A stretch of 64,000 nt of DNA, from contig JAQGOL010000035.1 in assembly GCA_028293625.1 (NCBI GenBank), forward strand, positions 248,001 through 312,000, in the 5' to 3' direction. The translations under genes and the position numbers were made by a program. This document shows, piece by piece, positions 1-9,416 of the stretch (positions are counted from its first letter, which is position 1; every line of letters begins with the position of its first letter). The notes under the pieces were generated by a model. That model saw only the letters and a list, made by a program, of their open reading frames with translations, did not search any database and had not been told where the DNA came from. The DNA comes from Chthoniobacteraceae bacterium (lineage in GTDB: Bacteria; Verrucomicrobiota; Verrucomicrobiia; Chthoniobacterales; Chthoniobacteraceae).

Positions 1-270
1 CGCAACATAAGCGACTCCGCCCAAGGGCCAGAGAATGATTTCGTTTGCCTGGCCGCCAACCTGCCGGCAGGCAAGGGAATGGCCAAACTCGTGAAGCAGC
101 ACGATCAAAAAGAGCATCAGATACTCCAATACATTCCATGTAAGCGAAGAGTAATATCCCTTCCGATTTTGAATCGAGTAGGCTGCAACCACAAACCATG
201 ACCAATGAAGGGAGACCTCAATCCCGGCGATCTTGAATAAATGAAAGGCTCCTGAACGGGTCGGTAACAT
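1..270 (-). CDS. Site-2 protease family (peptidase M50) protein, N-terminal 90 residues only
   Basis: The reading frame opens at an ATG at 270 and runs off the left edge of the window after exactly 90 codons, so the C-terminus is missing. It carries the zinc-protease motif HEFGH at residues 60-64 inside a hydrophobic segment (about residues 50-68), preceded by a tryptophan-rich hydrophobic stretch (about 20-30). This is the arrangement of M50 intramembrane metalloproteases, where the two His bind zinc and Glu is catalytic. The second metal-ligand motif (NPDG type) would lie outside the window. It follows the glycosyltransferase gene on the same strand with a 78-bp gap, so co-transcription is possible. 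The substrate cannot be inferred. Family assignment is firm; the exact subfamily is not. Confidence 0.85.
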   Translation of the reverse strand, partial: MLPTRSGAFHLFKIAGIEVSLHWSWFVVAAYSIQNRKGYYSSLTWNVLEYLMLFLIVLLHEFGHSLACRQVGGQANEIILWPLGGVAYVA

Positions 271-348
271 GCCGGAGACCGATAACAGACTTAACCACCG
301 CCACAACCCTGATTTTCGACGCGCGGACGGCGCCGGCCCGCGCTGCGG

Positions 349-1392
349 CTAGCTTTCCAAAGCGGCTTGAAGATCGTGCCCGATCTTTTTTAGTGAATAA
401 CTGGCTGCAATCGAATCGACGCCGGCCGCGCCGAGTTGTTCGCGCAATCCGGGCGATTCTTTTAGGGCGAGTAATTTTTGTTCAACCTCGGTTTGTAGGT
501 CGAGGTCGACGATCAAACCTGTAATGCCCTCTTCGACTTGCTCCAACATGCCGCAGTCGTTGTTTACCATCACCGGAAGTCCCGATGCCTGAGCTTCAAG
601 CACAACGTAAGGAAAAGCATCCAGGCCCGAAAAATGAATGAAAGCATCGTGCCGCGCGTAAAGCGAACCGATGCCGGCAACGTGTCCAAGGAAATCAATT
701 TCCTTGCCGTAACGTGCGCGAAATTGGGCGAGCGCGATGCCGGTGCCGGCCACGGAGATTTCAATCCCGTGCTTGCGAAGAAACGTTGCGGAACGCTCAA
801 AAAACAGACCCATCGGCGCGACTTTTTGCGGGTAGTTGAAGTTGGTTACAGCCAGGAGCCGCAATGATGAACCGCTATGGATGCGCCGATTAAATGCAGC
901 GGGATCGCAGGGAATCCGCACGACGCTGCTTTTCGCGTGGATTCCAAGCCGGCGCACAATCCAATGCGAGACCGGCACATAACGATCCACGAAACGGAAA
1001 AGCAGCCGGTCAAGTCCAAGCGACATCATCCCGCGCGCCAGCGGCGCCCATTGACAATGCCGAAAATGAAACCGGATCTGGTCCCGCGATTCGGCGAAAA
1101 GATCGCCCCGCAACCGCATCAGCACCGTGGCATTGCGCGGTTTGGCCAGGCCGAGGATTGTGGCCAGAAAAACCGAGCTCATGTCGGTGAAGACGTGGGT
1201 AAACCCGTGGTTGCCGCCGCAGAGCAGCGTCCAGAGCTCAATGAGAAACCGCGCGTGCGGGAATCGTCCGGCCTGGCAGATTTTCTCCCAGTCGATGATT
1301 TCAAGTTGCACACCGATTGCTTTGAGCGGTCGCACAATTTCGCGATGGCCGCGTTCGCCGGTGATCACGGCAAGGATTTTTTTTGAGTTCAA
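349..1392 (-). CDS. Glycosyltransferase, GT4/GT1-like
   Basis: The 347-residue protein has the GT-B layout. The N-terminal half starts with a short beta strand (KKILAVITGERGH), and the C-terminal half carries the sugar-nucleotide region with FPYVVLEAQASGLPVM followed by a second Glu and EGITGLIVD, the E-x7-E type signature of retaining GT4 enzymes. It probably moves a sugar from a nucleotide donor to a cell-surface glycan or lipid carrier; donor and acceptor are unknown. The start codon is TTG at 1392 with no good Shine-Dalgarno, and no in-frame ATG lies close by. It sits 19 bp after the AraC gene and 78 bp before the M50 protease gene, all on the minus strand. Confidence 0.8.
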   Translation of the reverse strand: MNSKKILAVITGERGHREIVRPLKAIGVQLEIIDWEKICQAGRFPHARFLIELWTLLCGGNHGFTHVFTDMSSVFLATILGLAKPRNATVLMRLRGDLFAESRDQIRFHFRHCQWAPLARGMMSLGLDRLLFRFVDRYVPVSHWIVRRLGIHAKSSVVRIPCDPAAFNRRIHSGSSLRLLAVTNFNYPQKVAPMGLFFERSATFLRKHGIEISVAGTGIALAQFRARYGKEIDFLGHVAGIGSLYARHDAFIHFSGLDAFPYVVLEAQASGLPVMVNNDCGMLEQVEEGITGLIVDLDLQTEVEQKLLALKESPGLREQLGAAGVDSIAASYSLKKIGHDLQAALES

Positions 1393-1411
1393 AATAGAGA
1401 AGGGAGCCGGG

Positions 1412-2254
1412 CTACCGCTGGTTTATCCGGTAATCGCTTGGACGCCAGCCGACCCATTTTTTAAACGTGGTTGAGAAGACGAACGGGTTCTCGTATCCGA
1501 CCGCGTCGGCGATGGTTTCGATCTTGTCGGAGGTGGTGGCAAGCAGTTTGGCGGCCAATTGCATTCGTAAAAAAATGACGTGATGCATCGGGCTGCGGCC
1601 AAGTTCCCTGCGGCAGAGGCGCCGCAGATGTTCGGTGCTCAAATGGGAATGCTGCGCGAGCCGGTCGAGCGACCATGGTTCCCCGAGGCGGGTGGCGACA
1701 AATTCCCAAAGCGTGCTGAGCCGGTCATCGGTCTGCCACGGACGCGCGAACCGAAGGACATAGGTGTGGATCAACTCCACCCAATGGCTGATCGTCGCCG
1801 GGGCAAGCTGGCTTTGCATTTCAAAAAAAAGGCCCTGCACCGCCGCCCGTAGCGGGAGCGAATCAAAACGCGCCACGGCCGGGGAGGAACTCGACATGAA
1901 CGGCTTTTGATCGGGTGGCTGCTGATAGCGAACCCAGGTAAACTCCCAGCGCGAATTCGGTTCGGTATGAAAAGCGAGCAGCGCGTGGGGCGGCGCAAGG
2001 CAGGCCCAGCCAGCTTTGCAAAGCTGCCAGCGGCCATCAAGCAGGATGCGTCCCTCGCCGCTTGAGCAAAAAAGCAAGTAGCTGCCGCTCAGGTTCATCC
2101 GCACAATTTCGTAGGGTGCGGCCGTATCAGCGATCCCGACATGGGCGATATGATGAAGGGCGAGCGCGGGGCATTCCTCGGCGCGCACTTTCCATTCGTG
2201 CGTCTCTTGCCCGACGATGTGGGTCTCGGATATTGGCAGGTGCGTTCTGGGCAT
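1412..2254 (-). CDS. AraC family transcriptional regulator
   Basis: The C-terminal 100 residues form the double helix-turn-helix of AraC regulators. The first helix region is around SLDRLAQHSHLSTEHLRRL and the second around IETIADAVGYENPFVFSTTF, ending in the usual KKWVGWRPSDYR block. The N-terminal 150 residues look like the cupin-type ligand-binding arm, with a jelly-roll-like GEGRILLDGRW segment. I place the start at the ATG at 2254 (280 residues). The frame stays open to a TTG at 2368, with GAGG four bases upstream of that TTG, so a 318-residue form is possible. The gene is divergent from the giant secreted protein at 2449, and it may control that gene or the downstream glycosyltransferase; this is inferred from position only. 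Confidence 0.85.
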   Translation of the reverse strand: MPRTHLPISETHIVGQETHEWKVRAEECPALALHHIAHVGIADTAAPYEIVRMNLSGSYLLFCSSGEGRILLDGRWQLCKAGWACLAPPHALLAFHTEPNSRWEFTWVRYQQPPDQKPFMSSSSPAVARFDSLPLRAAVQGLFFEMQSQLAPATISHWVELIHTYVLRFARPWQTDDRLSTLWEFVATRLGEPWSLDRLAQHSHLSTEHLRRLCRRELGRSPMHHVIFLRMQLAAKLLATTSDKIETIADAVGYENPFVFSTTFKKWVGWRPSDYRINQR

Positions 2255-2448
2255 GGAGGAAACGAGGGGGGATTGTTGAAGCTTTACGTCAAGCGAGGCC
2301 GAGTCAATTCTTCCCACTGGCAAGGCTTGATTTACCTGAAAAACAGCTAAGCTTTGCGCCCCGCTCAAGATTCCTCAAAAGTCCCCAGGCCACCGGAGTT
2401 TCTTTGCCAGTTGCCGCCAGTAATCCCCGGAGTTCCCCAAAAATCTGA

Positions 2449-5400
2449 ATGAAACGTCACCTCCTGATCCTCTTAACCGTGCTATCGGCGATTATCGCCC
2501 ATGGCGCCTCGGCTGCCGAGCCGCTGCGTGTCTTTATTCGCGGCGGAGCAAAATCCCACGGTCCAAACGCCCATGAGCATGCGCGTTTTCTTAAAGATTG
2601 GACCACGTTCCTCGCGGAACGGGGAATGAAGACCGATGGCGCGCTTGACTGGCCGACGGCCGATCAATTGAAGCAAACCGACGTGCTCGTCATGTATGCC
2701 CAGGACGGCGGCAACGCCACGGAGGAGCAGAAGACGAACCTTGGGGAATTTACCAAGCGCGGCGGCGGTCTTGTGGTGATTCATACCGCGGCCGTGAGCA
2801 ACGATCCGGCGTGGTGGAAATCGGTCATCGGCGGGGCCTGGGTGCCCGGCAAGACCAAGTGGAAGGAAGGACCGATGGATCTTTACTACGTGGAAAATCA
2901 GCGGCTGGGCGAGCAGCACCCGATCACGAAGGGCGCTTCCAATTTCCACCTCGACGACGAGATTTATTACGACATGGACATCGCGCCCGATGTGCGGGTC
3001 CTGGCCACCAGTTACACGCCCAATGTTCCCGCCGGCAGGAAGGTCGCCGAAGGGAGCAAGGCTAACATCTACGACATCCAGCCGCAGATGTGGGCGTATG
3101 AGAAAGAGAACTACCGGGCTTTTGTCACCATCCCCGGCCACCTCTATTTTACTTTCGAAAAACCGAATTACCGCGCCATCCTGTTGCGCGGCATCGCCTG
3201 GGCCGGTAAACGCGCCAATGTCGATGAGTTCTGCAAAAAAGACGAGATCGAGGCGCTCACTTATCCCGAAGGCGGACCGCAGCGTCCCGCCGACACGCTC
3301 AAGGCGCTTGAAATCCATCCCGATTTCAATCTCAAGCTGGTGGCCGCTGAGCCGCTGATCAATAAGCCGATGAATTTTGACTGGGATCCCGCCGGCCGTT
3401 TGTGGGTGGCCGAGACTCCCGAGTATCCCAATGGCCGCCGCGGCATGCGTCCCGATTATCGCGGCAAGGAATGGAAAGATCATGGCGGCATCGCTCCGGC
3501 GGCGGGCGATCAGGAGCGCAAGGCTATCGATAAGATCAGCATCCTGACCGACACCGACGGCGACGGCGTCATGGATAAAAAAGAGGTCTTCTACGAGGGA
3601 CTCGACCTGGTGACAGGCCTGGTCTTTTACAAAGACGGCGTGATTGTGACCCAGGCGCCTGACATTCTTTGGCTGCGTGACACCGATCACGATGGCAAGG
3701 CTGACAAGGTTGAAAAGCTTTACACCAACCTCGGCACCGGCGACACGCACGCTGTCATCAATAATCCGCGCATGGGCTGGGATGGCTGGATTTATTGCAC
3801 GCACGGTTACAGTGCATCGCGCGACGTGACCAGCGGCGATGGCGCCAAACATTTTGGTCCGATTAACAGTGGTGTGGTCCGTTTCAAACCGGATGGCTCA
3901 GCTTTTGAGCAATACAGTTCAAAAGGCGGCAATACATGGGGACTCACGATTACCGGCGACAACCGGGTAATGTGGACACAGCCGACGAGCGGTCAGCTTC
4001 TTATGCAGACCGTGCTTCCCGAATACGCTTTGTCCCGCGGCGCCGTGGCCAAGCAGGTGAGTTACAAAGTGGTGGAGCCTTCGCTGAAAACCTTTCCGGC
4101 TTTGACCTGGGAACAAATGGCCTATGTGCAGATCGACTGGGTCGGCAGCTTCACCGCTGCCGCCGGATGCGCCATTTACGATGGAGGTTCGTGGCCCGCT
4201 GAATACAACGGCGATTATTTCACGACTGAGCCGACCATTAACATCATTCATCACGCCCGGCTGACTCCGGAAGGTTCCAGTTACACTTTCCACAAGCTGC
4301 CCGGTCGCGAGCAGACTGAGTTTATCCGTTCCAAGGATATGTGGTGGCGTCCGATCGAAACGCGCGTTGGCCCCGACGGCGCGGTTTACATCAGCGATTT
4401 CTATAATCAGGCGGTCATTCATAACGACACCCGCGGCCCTGATCATAATAAAGTGAACGCCGCTGTGCGTCCCGATCGCGACCATTATTTTGGCAGGATC
4501 TGGCGTTTGGATCATAAAAACGCCCAGAAACTTTCCGTGCCCGACCTGAGCAAGGCCGATACGGCCGCCCTGGCCAAAGCGCTTGAAAACCCGAACCGCG
4601 AAGTGCGGATGACGGCCAGCCGGTTGCTGGGAGACAAGCATGAAGGCGCCGACGCGGTGACTGCCATCTTTAAGAGCGGCAATCCCGATGCAAAAATCGC
4701 GGCTCTCTGGACGTTGTATCGTCTTGATAGTTTCAAGGAGGCCGCGCAGACAGCGTTGAGTGACAACGACGCCGCCGTGCGTCGCAATGCGGCCAATGTG
4801 CTCGAAGCCGCCGGGCAGCCTTCAAATGGGGTTCTTGCATTGCTAAGTGACGCGGACGGCCAGGTCCGTGTCGCGGCCCTCCGTGCGCTGGCGGCGGGCG
4901 AGCTGAACGATGAAAGCGCCAAGGCGATCATCGCCGCATGGTCAAAGTTTGATGACGACTTCCAACGCAGTGCCGCCATTGGTGCCGCCTCGAAAAATCC
5001 GGCTGCGAGCATTGCCGCCGCGCTCGATGCCGCCGCGCTCGATGCCGCCGATCCCGCGCCGCTGGCGCCATTAGTGGGCCAGCTCACGCAAGGCATCGGA
5101 GAAAGAAACGACAGCGCGGCTGCTACCAAACTTGTTGTGTTGCTCGCAGGCAAACCGGCTGCCGCCGATGCGCTTAAACGGAGCATCCTCGATACATTGA
5201 GCAAATCGTTGAAGGCAACGCCCGCATTGACTCCGGAACTTGGAGCAGCCCTTAGCCAGCTCCTTTCCAGTGGTGCAAGCGGCAGCGCGCTTCCTCTTGC
5301 TGCAAAGTGGGACAAGGCTGGCACGCTCAAGGCTGAGATCAGCAAGTTGACAGACGGTCTTTTGGTCAAACTCAACGATAACACTGCGTCTGCCGATGCA

Positions 5401-7566
5401 CGCCTGACCGTGGCTCAGAGCCTCCTTGGGCTGCGTAGCGCAAATCCTGAAGCGCTTCCGGCTGTCATCAAGACCGTTACCGGCAATGCCCCGGCCGCTC
5501 TTAAACGCAGCCTCATCGTTGCCCTGGGCGAAACAGGTGATCCTTCAGTGGGTGCCTCGCTTTCCGGCGCATTCGGCCAGCTTCCCGTTGAAGCGCAATC
5601 CGCCGCGTTTGAAGTGTTGCTGCAGCGAGCAGAATGGGCGCTCGCTTTGGTTGAGGGGATCAAATCCAGGAAAGTCGACGTAGCGGGGATCGGACCGGCC
5701 AATTTGGCGCGGTTGCGGACGCATCCCGACAAGAACGTTTCCACCGTGGCAAACACGGCGCTGGATGAAATCTTCGGCCCGGCACTCAAGGCGAAGAACG
5801 AAGTCATCGCCAAGCTGACTCCGATTGTGGAGCAGCCCGGTGATGCCGTGAAAGGCAAGGCGCTTTTCACCGCTACGTGCGCCATTTGCCATAAGCTCGG
5901 AGATATTGGAGCCGACGTTGGCCCTGGCCTGACCGGCATGGGTGCGCATGGCGCGGCAGAGTTGCTTACCGCTATTGTCGATCCGAACCGGGAGATTGAT
6001 CCAAGCTTTGTCGCGTGGAACATCGAGACCAAGGATGGCAATTTTCACGCCGGCGTTCTTGCCCGTGAGAATCCGACCGCCTTGGTTTTGAAAAGCCTCG
6101 CCGGAATCGAAGAGATCAAGCAGAGCGACGTAAAGAGCCGCCTTAATACCGGCCGCTCGCTGATGCCTGAAGGATTTGAAGCATTGGGCGGAGAAGCCCT
6201 GCGCGATATCCTCGCTTATATCTGCGGCGCCGATGCGTTGAAATATCGCACGATCGATTTGCGGACCGCATTCACGGCCGACACTCGCAAAGGCCTCTAC
6301 GAATCTCCCTCCGCGCTCGAACAGACGCTGCCGTTCAAAAAGTTCGGCATCCTGACTGTTGGCGGGATTCCCTTCAATGTGATCGAGCCGGTTAAGAGCG
6401 CGACTGGAAATAACATCGTTGTGCTCAAGGGCGGTCCAGGCGGCTCTTTCTCAAAGAGCCTGCCGCAACGCGTGGAAGCCAAAGTAGGCGGATTCAAGGC
6501 CAACCGGTTGAACTTCCTCGGAGGTGTCACCGGCTGGGGATTCCAGAATAACGGCGATACTTCGAAGGTCATGAAAGTGACGGTGGTTTATGGGGATCAG
6601 CAGACTGAAGAGCTTGTTTTCTCCAACGGCACCGAGTTCTCCGACTATTACACTCCCGTGGATGTGCCCGGTTCAAAACTTGCCGAAGGATTGCTGAGCA
6701 ATCATCAGGTGCGTTGGTTTACCAAAGCTCTTAATCGGACAGCACCGATCGACAAAGTGGTGCTGGAAAGCTTCAACACCAGCGCCGCGCCGACCATCGT
6801 CGCAATCACCGCTGAACTGGCCGATCCTTCCGTGCCGGCACCGGCTTCCGCTGCTGCCCCCAAACCGGCCGACTCCGCGTTTGTTCCTCAGTTTAACGAT
6901 GCCCTGCCGCAACCGCCTGCAAAAGCGGATGGCATCCGGGCATTGATGGTCGGCGGGGGATCTTCCCACGATTTTGCCAAATGGTATGGCGGAACCGATA
7001 AGGCAACCCTGGCGGCGATCAAACCCGGCTGGATCGACTACACTCAAAATGCCAACGGCGTGCCCTCCATTCTGGAGAACGTCGATGTGCTTGCCTGGAG
7101 CGCCAATCAGCCCGTCTCCAGCGCGACAGCTGCGGCATTGATCAAGTTCGCTGACTCGGGCAAAGGACTTATCATTGAGCATCCCGGCACCTGGTATGCC
7201 TGGAACAACTTCCCTCAATGGAATCGTGATGTGGTTGGTGGCGGCACACGCGGCCACGACGCATTAGGCGAGTTTGAAGTAGAGGTGATTGAGCCTAATC
7301 ATCCGCTCATGGCCGGCCTGCCTAAGAAGTTCAAGATCATCGATGAACTCTATAACTTCGTGCCTGATCCGAGCGGTGCGCCGATCAAGGTGCTGGCTCA
7401 AGCCACAAGTCCAAAGACAGGAAAAGTATTCCCGCAAGTCTGGGTTGTGCAGCATCCCAAATCGCGCGTCGTCGCCATTACTTTGGGCCACGACGGCCGT
7501 GCCCATGAGCTGCCCGAGTATCAGACGTTGCTGAAGAACGCCTTTATCTGGGCAGCTCAGAAGTAG
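2449..7566 (+). CDS. Giant secreted ThuA / PVC-type dehydrogenase / HEAT / cytochrome c protein with a second ThuA-like domain
   Basis: This 1705-residue protein starts with a signal peptide (MKRHLLILLTVLSAIIAHG). Domains in order are: a ThuA-like fold (about 25-270); the PVC-type membrane-bound dehydrogenase beta-propeller (about 285-690), with two DxDxDG calcium-type loops (TDTDGDGVMD and RDTDHDGKAD); HEAT-like alpha repeats (about 694-1120); and a heme-binding module with CAICH at 1144-1148 and the late SLMPEGFEAL motif that probably supplies the axial Met. A beta-rich region (about 1280-1480) and a second ThuA-like domain (about 1492-1705) follow. Such proteins are typical of Planctomycetes and Verrucomicrobia and are thought to oxidise sugars or related compounds in the periplasm, passing electrons to the attached cytochrome. 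Substrate is unknown. ThuA domains at both ends are unusual. Confidence 0.88.
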   Translation: MKRHLLILLTVLSAIIAHGASAAEPLRVFIRGGAKSHGPNAHEHARFLKDWTTFLAERGMKTDGALDWPTADQLKQTDVLVMYAQDGGNATEEQKTNLGEFTKRGGGLVVIHTAAVSNDPAWWKSVIGGAWVPGKTKWKEGPMDLYYVENQRLGEQHPITKGASNFHLDDEIYYDMDIAPDVRVLATSYTPNVPAGRKVAEGSKANIYDIQPQMWAYEKENYRAFVTIPGHLYFTFEKPNYRAILLRGIAWAGKRANVDEFCKKDEIEALTYPEGGPQRPADTLKALEIHPDFNLKLVAAEPLINKPMNFDWDPAGRLWVAETPEYPNGRRGMRPDYRGKEWKDHGGIAPAAGDQERKAIDKISILTDTDGDGVMDKKEVFYEGLDLVTGLVFYKDGVIVTQAPDILWLRDTDHDGKADKVEKLYTNLGTGDTHAVINNPRMGWDGWIYCTHGYSASRDVTSGDGAKHFGPINSGVVRFKPDGSAFEQYSSKGGNTWGLTITGDNRVMWTQPTSGQLLMQTVLPEYALSRGAVAKQVSYKVVEPSLKTFPALTWEQMAYVQIDWVGSFTAAAGCAIYDGGSWPAEYNGDYFTTEPTINIIHHARLTPEGSSYTFHKLPGREQTEFIRSKDMWWRPIETRVGPDGAVYISDFYNQAVIHNDTRGPDHNKVNAAVRPDRDHYFGRIWRLDHKNAQKLSVPDLSKADTAALAKALENPNREVRMTASRLLGDKHEGADAVTAIFKSGNPDAKIAALWTLYRLDSFKEAAQTALSDNDAAVRRNAANVLEAAGQPSNGVLALLSDADGQVRVAALRALAAGELNDESAKAIIAAWSKFDDDFQRSAAIGAASKNPAASIAAALDAAALDAADPAPLAPLVGQLTQGIGERNDSAAATKLVVLLAGKPAAADALKRSILDTLSKSLKATPALTPELGAALSQLLSSGASGSALPLAAKWDKAGTLKAEISKLTDGLLVKLNDNTASADARLTVAQSLLGLRSANPEALPAVIKTVTGNAPAALKRSLIVALGETGDPSVGASLSGAFGQLPVEAQSAAFEVLLQRAEWALALVEGIKSRKVDVAGIGPANLARLRTHPDKNVSTVANTALDEIFGPALKAKNEVIAKLTPIVEQPGDAVKGKALFTATCAICHKLGDIGADVGPGLTGMGAHGAAELLTAIVDPNREIDPSFVAWNIETKDGNFHAGVLARENPTALVLKSLAGIEEIKQSDVKSRLNTGRSLMPEGFEALGGEALRDILAYICGADALKYRTIDLRTAFTADTRKGLYESPSALEQTLPFKKFGILTVGGIPFNVIEPVKSATGNNIVVLKGGPGGSFSKSLPQRVEAKVGGFKANRLNFLGGVTGWGFQNNGDTSKVMKVTVVYGDQQTEELVFSNGTEFSDYYTPVDVPGSKLAEGLLSNHQVRWFTKALNRTAPIDKVVLESFNTSAAPTIVAITAELADPSVPAPASAAAPKPADSAFVPQFNDALPQPPAKADGIRALMVGGGSSHDFAKWYGGTDKATLAAIKPGWIDYTQNANGVPSILENVDVLAWSANQPVSSATAAALIKFADSGKGLIIEHPGTWYAWNNFPQWNRDVVGGGTRGHDALGEFEVEVIEPNHPLMAGLPKKFKIIDELYNFVPDPSGAPIKVLAQATSPKTGKVFPQVWVVQHPKSRVVAITLGHDGRAHELPEYQTLLKNAFIWAAQK
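5014..5043 (+). repeat. 15-bp perfect tandem duplication inside the giant gene
   Basis: The unit gccgccgcgctcgat occurs twice in a row and a third partial copy follows. It encodes a repeated Ala-Ala-Ala-Leu-Asp in a linker of the HEAT-like region and keeps the frame. It looks like a recent slippage event. Confidence 0.9.
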
Positions 7567-7569
7567 GTC

Positions 7570-7622
7570 AAAAAAGCGCTGTATCAGGGATTTAAAACTA
7601 CCTTGATACAGCCATCTTTTTT
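7570..7622. terminator. Bidirectional intrinsic terminator between convergent genes
   Basis: A perfect 8-bp stem (ctgtatca at 7579-7586, tgatacag at 7604-7611) encloses a 17-nt loop. On the plus strand it is followed closely by six Ts (7617-7622); on the minus strand the mirror side gives six Us (A-run at 7570-7575). It can therefore stop transcription of the giant gene ending at 7566 and of the convergent alcohol dehydrogenase. The last codons of the dehydrogenase gene lie within the hairpin. Confidence 0.8.
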
Positions 7623-8756
7623 GTCCCGGAACGTCTTGTAAGCTCCAGGCGCCTCTTCGAGCGGAATGCGGTGCGTGATCACAAAGGAAGGATCAATCTC
7701 GCCGCTTTCAATCTTGTTCAGAAGAGGCTGAAGGTAACGTTGCACATGGGTTTGGCCCATTTTAAGGGTAAGCCCTTTGTTCATTGCCGCGCCCATTGGG
7801 ATTTTATCGAGGAGCCCGACATAAACTCCCGGGATTGAGACTGTGCCGGCTTTGCGGCAGCACATGATGGCCTGCCGCAATACGTGCGGACGATCCGTGC
7901 CCATAAAAAGAGCCGCCTTGGCTTTATCGATCATGGCATCCAGGCTGCCCATGCCATGCGCCTCAGCGCCTACCGCGTCAATGCAGCGATCGGGGCCGCG
8001 GCCGCCGGTCATTTCCTGAAGCCGTTCATAGACGTCTTCTTCCATAAAGTTGATAAGCTCGGCTTTCCCATATTGCTTCGCCATGGCCAGACGTTCAGGC
8101 ACGCAGTCAATCGCGATCACGCGGCCCGCGCCCAGCATCCAACAACTTTGAATTGCGAATTGACCAACCGGGCCGCATCCCCAAACGGCGACCGTGTCCC
8201 CCGGTTCAATCTCCGCATTCTCCGCTGCCATATAGCCGGTTGGAAATATATCCGACAGGAACAGCACCTTTTCATCCGGCAACGCTGATTCGATCTTGAT
8301 TGGTCCTACATCCGCGTGCGGCACACGCAGATACTCTGCTTGGCCACCGGCAAATCCGCCCAGCATGTGGGAAAAACCGAAGAGTCCCGCTGGGGAATGT
8401 CCCATTGCAGCGGCGGCAATCTCCGCGTTTGGATTAGTATTATCGCAGCACGAGTAAAGGGTTTTTTCGCAGAAGTAACAGTGACCGCATGCGATGGTAA
8501 ATGGAACCACGACGCGATCGCCCTTTTTAAGTTTGGTAACACTGCTGCCCACCTCCACCACGACGCCCATTGGCTCGTGGCCGAGAATATCGCCTGATTC
8601 CATCGTCGGTTGGTACCCGTCGAAAAGATGAAGGTCCGAGCCGCAAATCGCCGTGGAGGTGATTTTGATTATCGCGTCGTTAGGATCGATAATCTTGGGA
8701 TCGGGTACGCTATCAACCCGAACGTCATATTTGCCATGCCAGCAGAGTGCTCTCAT
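7584..8756 (-). CDS. Zinc-dependent alcohol dehydrogenase, glutathione-independent formaldehyde-dehydrogenase-like
   Basis: The 390-residue medium-chain dehydrogenase has the catalytic zinc ligands C38 and H60-E61 (in GHEPMG) and the structural-zinc cysteines C90, C93, C96 and C104. A Rossmann NAD(P)-binding motif ([11 protein letters not shown]) lies in the middle. The long insert after the structural zinc and the late segment [15 protein letters not shown] match the FdhA-like subgroup. Likely reaction is NAD-dependent oxidation of an alcohol or aldehyde in the cytoplasm. I chose the ATG at 8756 because it gives the family length and a normal N-terminus ([12 protein letters not shown]); the frame extends 49 codons further upstream without family similarity. 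It converges on the giant gene and shares its terminator. Confidence 0.9.
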   Translation of the reverse strand: MRALCWHGKYDVRVDSVPDPKIIDPNDAIIKITSTAICGSDLHLFDGYQPTMESGDILGHEPMGVVVEVGSSVTKLKKGDRVVVPFTIACGHCYFCEKTLYSCCDNTNPNAEIAAAAMGHSPAGLFGFSHMLGGFAGGQAEYLRVPHADVGPIKIESALPDEKVLFLSDIFPTGYMAAENAEIEPGDTVAVWGCGPVGQFAIQSCWMLGAGRVIAIDCVPERLAMAKQYGKAELINFMEEDVYERLQEMTGGRGPDRCIDAVGAEAHGMGSLDAMIDKAKAALFMGTDRPHVLRQAIMCCRKAGTVSIPGVYVGLLDKIPMGAAMNKGLTLKMGQTHVQRYLQPLLNKIESGEIDPSFVITHRIPLEEAPGAYKTFRDKKDGCIKVVLNP

Positions 8757-8920
8757 ATTATTGTAGATTTTGGAAGTTTGGGTGTGGACGGCCTCGCAAG
8801 GAAGAAGCCGGCTCCTGCTTAATTCGTGTGTGGGGCAACCGGCGGTTCCCGTGCTCTTCCCTTGGCCAGCTTGCTGACGGGCCGTCCGGATCTTAACTGC
8901 CATGCGTATCGAAGTGGCTC

Positions 8921-8961
8921 AAAATAAAAAACCCCCGCGAGACAGATGCCTCGCGGGGGTT
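8921..8961 (-). terminator. Intrinsic terminator of the Hsp20 pair
   Basis: A perfect 12-bp GC-rich stem (aacccccgcgag at 8930-8941, ctcgcgggggtt at 8950-8961) with an 8-nt loop is followed on the minus strand by a T-rich tail (TTTTTATTTT). It lies 19 bp after the stop of the downstream Hsp20 gene and is one of the clearest terminators in the window. Confidence 0.93.
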
Positions 8962-8980
8962 TAAACTGCGGCTTGTTAGA

Positions 8981-9358
8981 TCACGCGATCTTGATTTTGC
9001 GTGGCTTCACTCTTTCGGACTTCGGAAGATGAAGTGTCAGAACGCCTTGATCAATCTTCGCGGTGATCTGTTCGGTATCAATGGATGGATCGATTTCAAA
9101 CACACGGCGATAATCGAGGCGGCGCGATTCACGGAAGAGTTCACGGCCTTGGATTTCAAGCGGGAGACGGCGGCCCAGGATGGTTAATTCGCCGTTTTCC
9201 ACCGTAATTTCGGGCCCCTCTTTGGCGACGCCGGGCATTTCTACTTCAAGCAAGTAGCCATCAGTGGTTTCGAGAATATTCGCGGGCGGCGTAATATAAC
9301 TTAGACGCTGCGAATTTTCGACGGACGAACGGGCTTCGGTTTTGGTCAGAGTATTCAT
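8981..9358 (-). CDS. Small heat-shock protein, Hsp20/alpha-crystallin family
   Basis: The 125-residue protein is almost entirely an alpha-crystallin domain: PPANILETTDGYLLEVEMPG opens the sandwich and the closing IDQGVLTLHLPKSE contains the family A-x-x-x-n-GVL type motif. The C-terminal tail carries the short K-I-K-I motif that docks neighbouring subunits in such oligomers. The role is an ATP-independent holdase for unfolding proteins in the cytoplasm. It is second in a tandem pair, 58 bp after the other Hsp20 gene, and ends just before a strong terminator. No Shine-Dalgarno is visible before the ATG. Confidence 0.92.
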   Translation of the reverse strand: MNTLTKTEARSSVENSQRLSYITPPANILETTDGYLLEVEMPGVAKEGPEITVENGELTILGRRLPLEIQGRELFRESRRLDYRRVFEIDPSIDTEQITAKIDQGVLTLHLPKSERVKPRKIKIA

Positions 9359-9375
9359 ATTTTTGGAAAAAGGTT

Positions 9376-9405
9376 GTCCGGCGGATTTAAGGTATCCGCC
9401 AGGAC
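9376..9405 (-). other. Stem-loop between the two Hsp20 genes
   Basis: A 7-bp stem (ggcggat at 9380-9386, atccgcc at 9394-9400) is extended by a further 4 bp (gtcc/ggac) with one bulged base. On the minus-strand transcript it is followed by ACCTTTTTCC and then the start of the second gene. It may act as a partial terminator or a processing/stability element that sets the ratio of the two proteins. Confidence 0.55.
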
Positions 9406-9416
9406 GTGGTTGAGTG

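Noticed and set aside
2482-3852. A 456-codon open frame on the minus strand inside the giant gene
   Set aside because: It is fully antisense to a well supported domain protein, has no recognisable domain, and arises from high GC codon structure.
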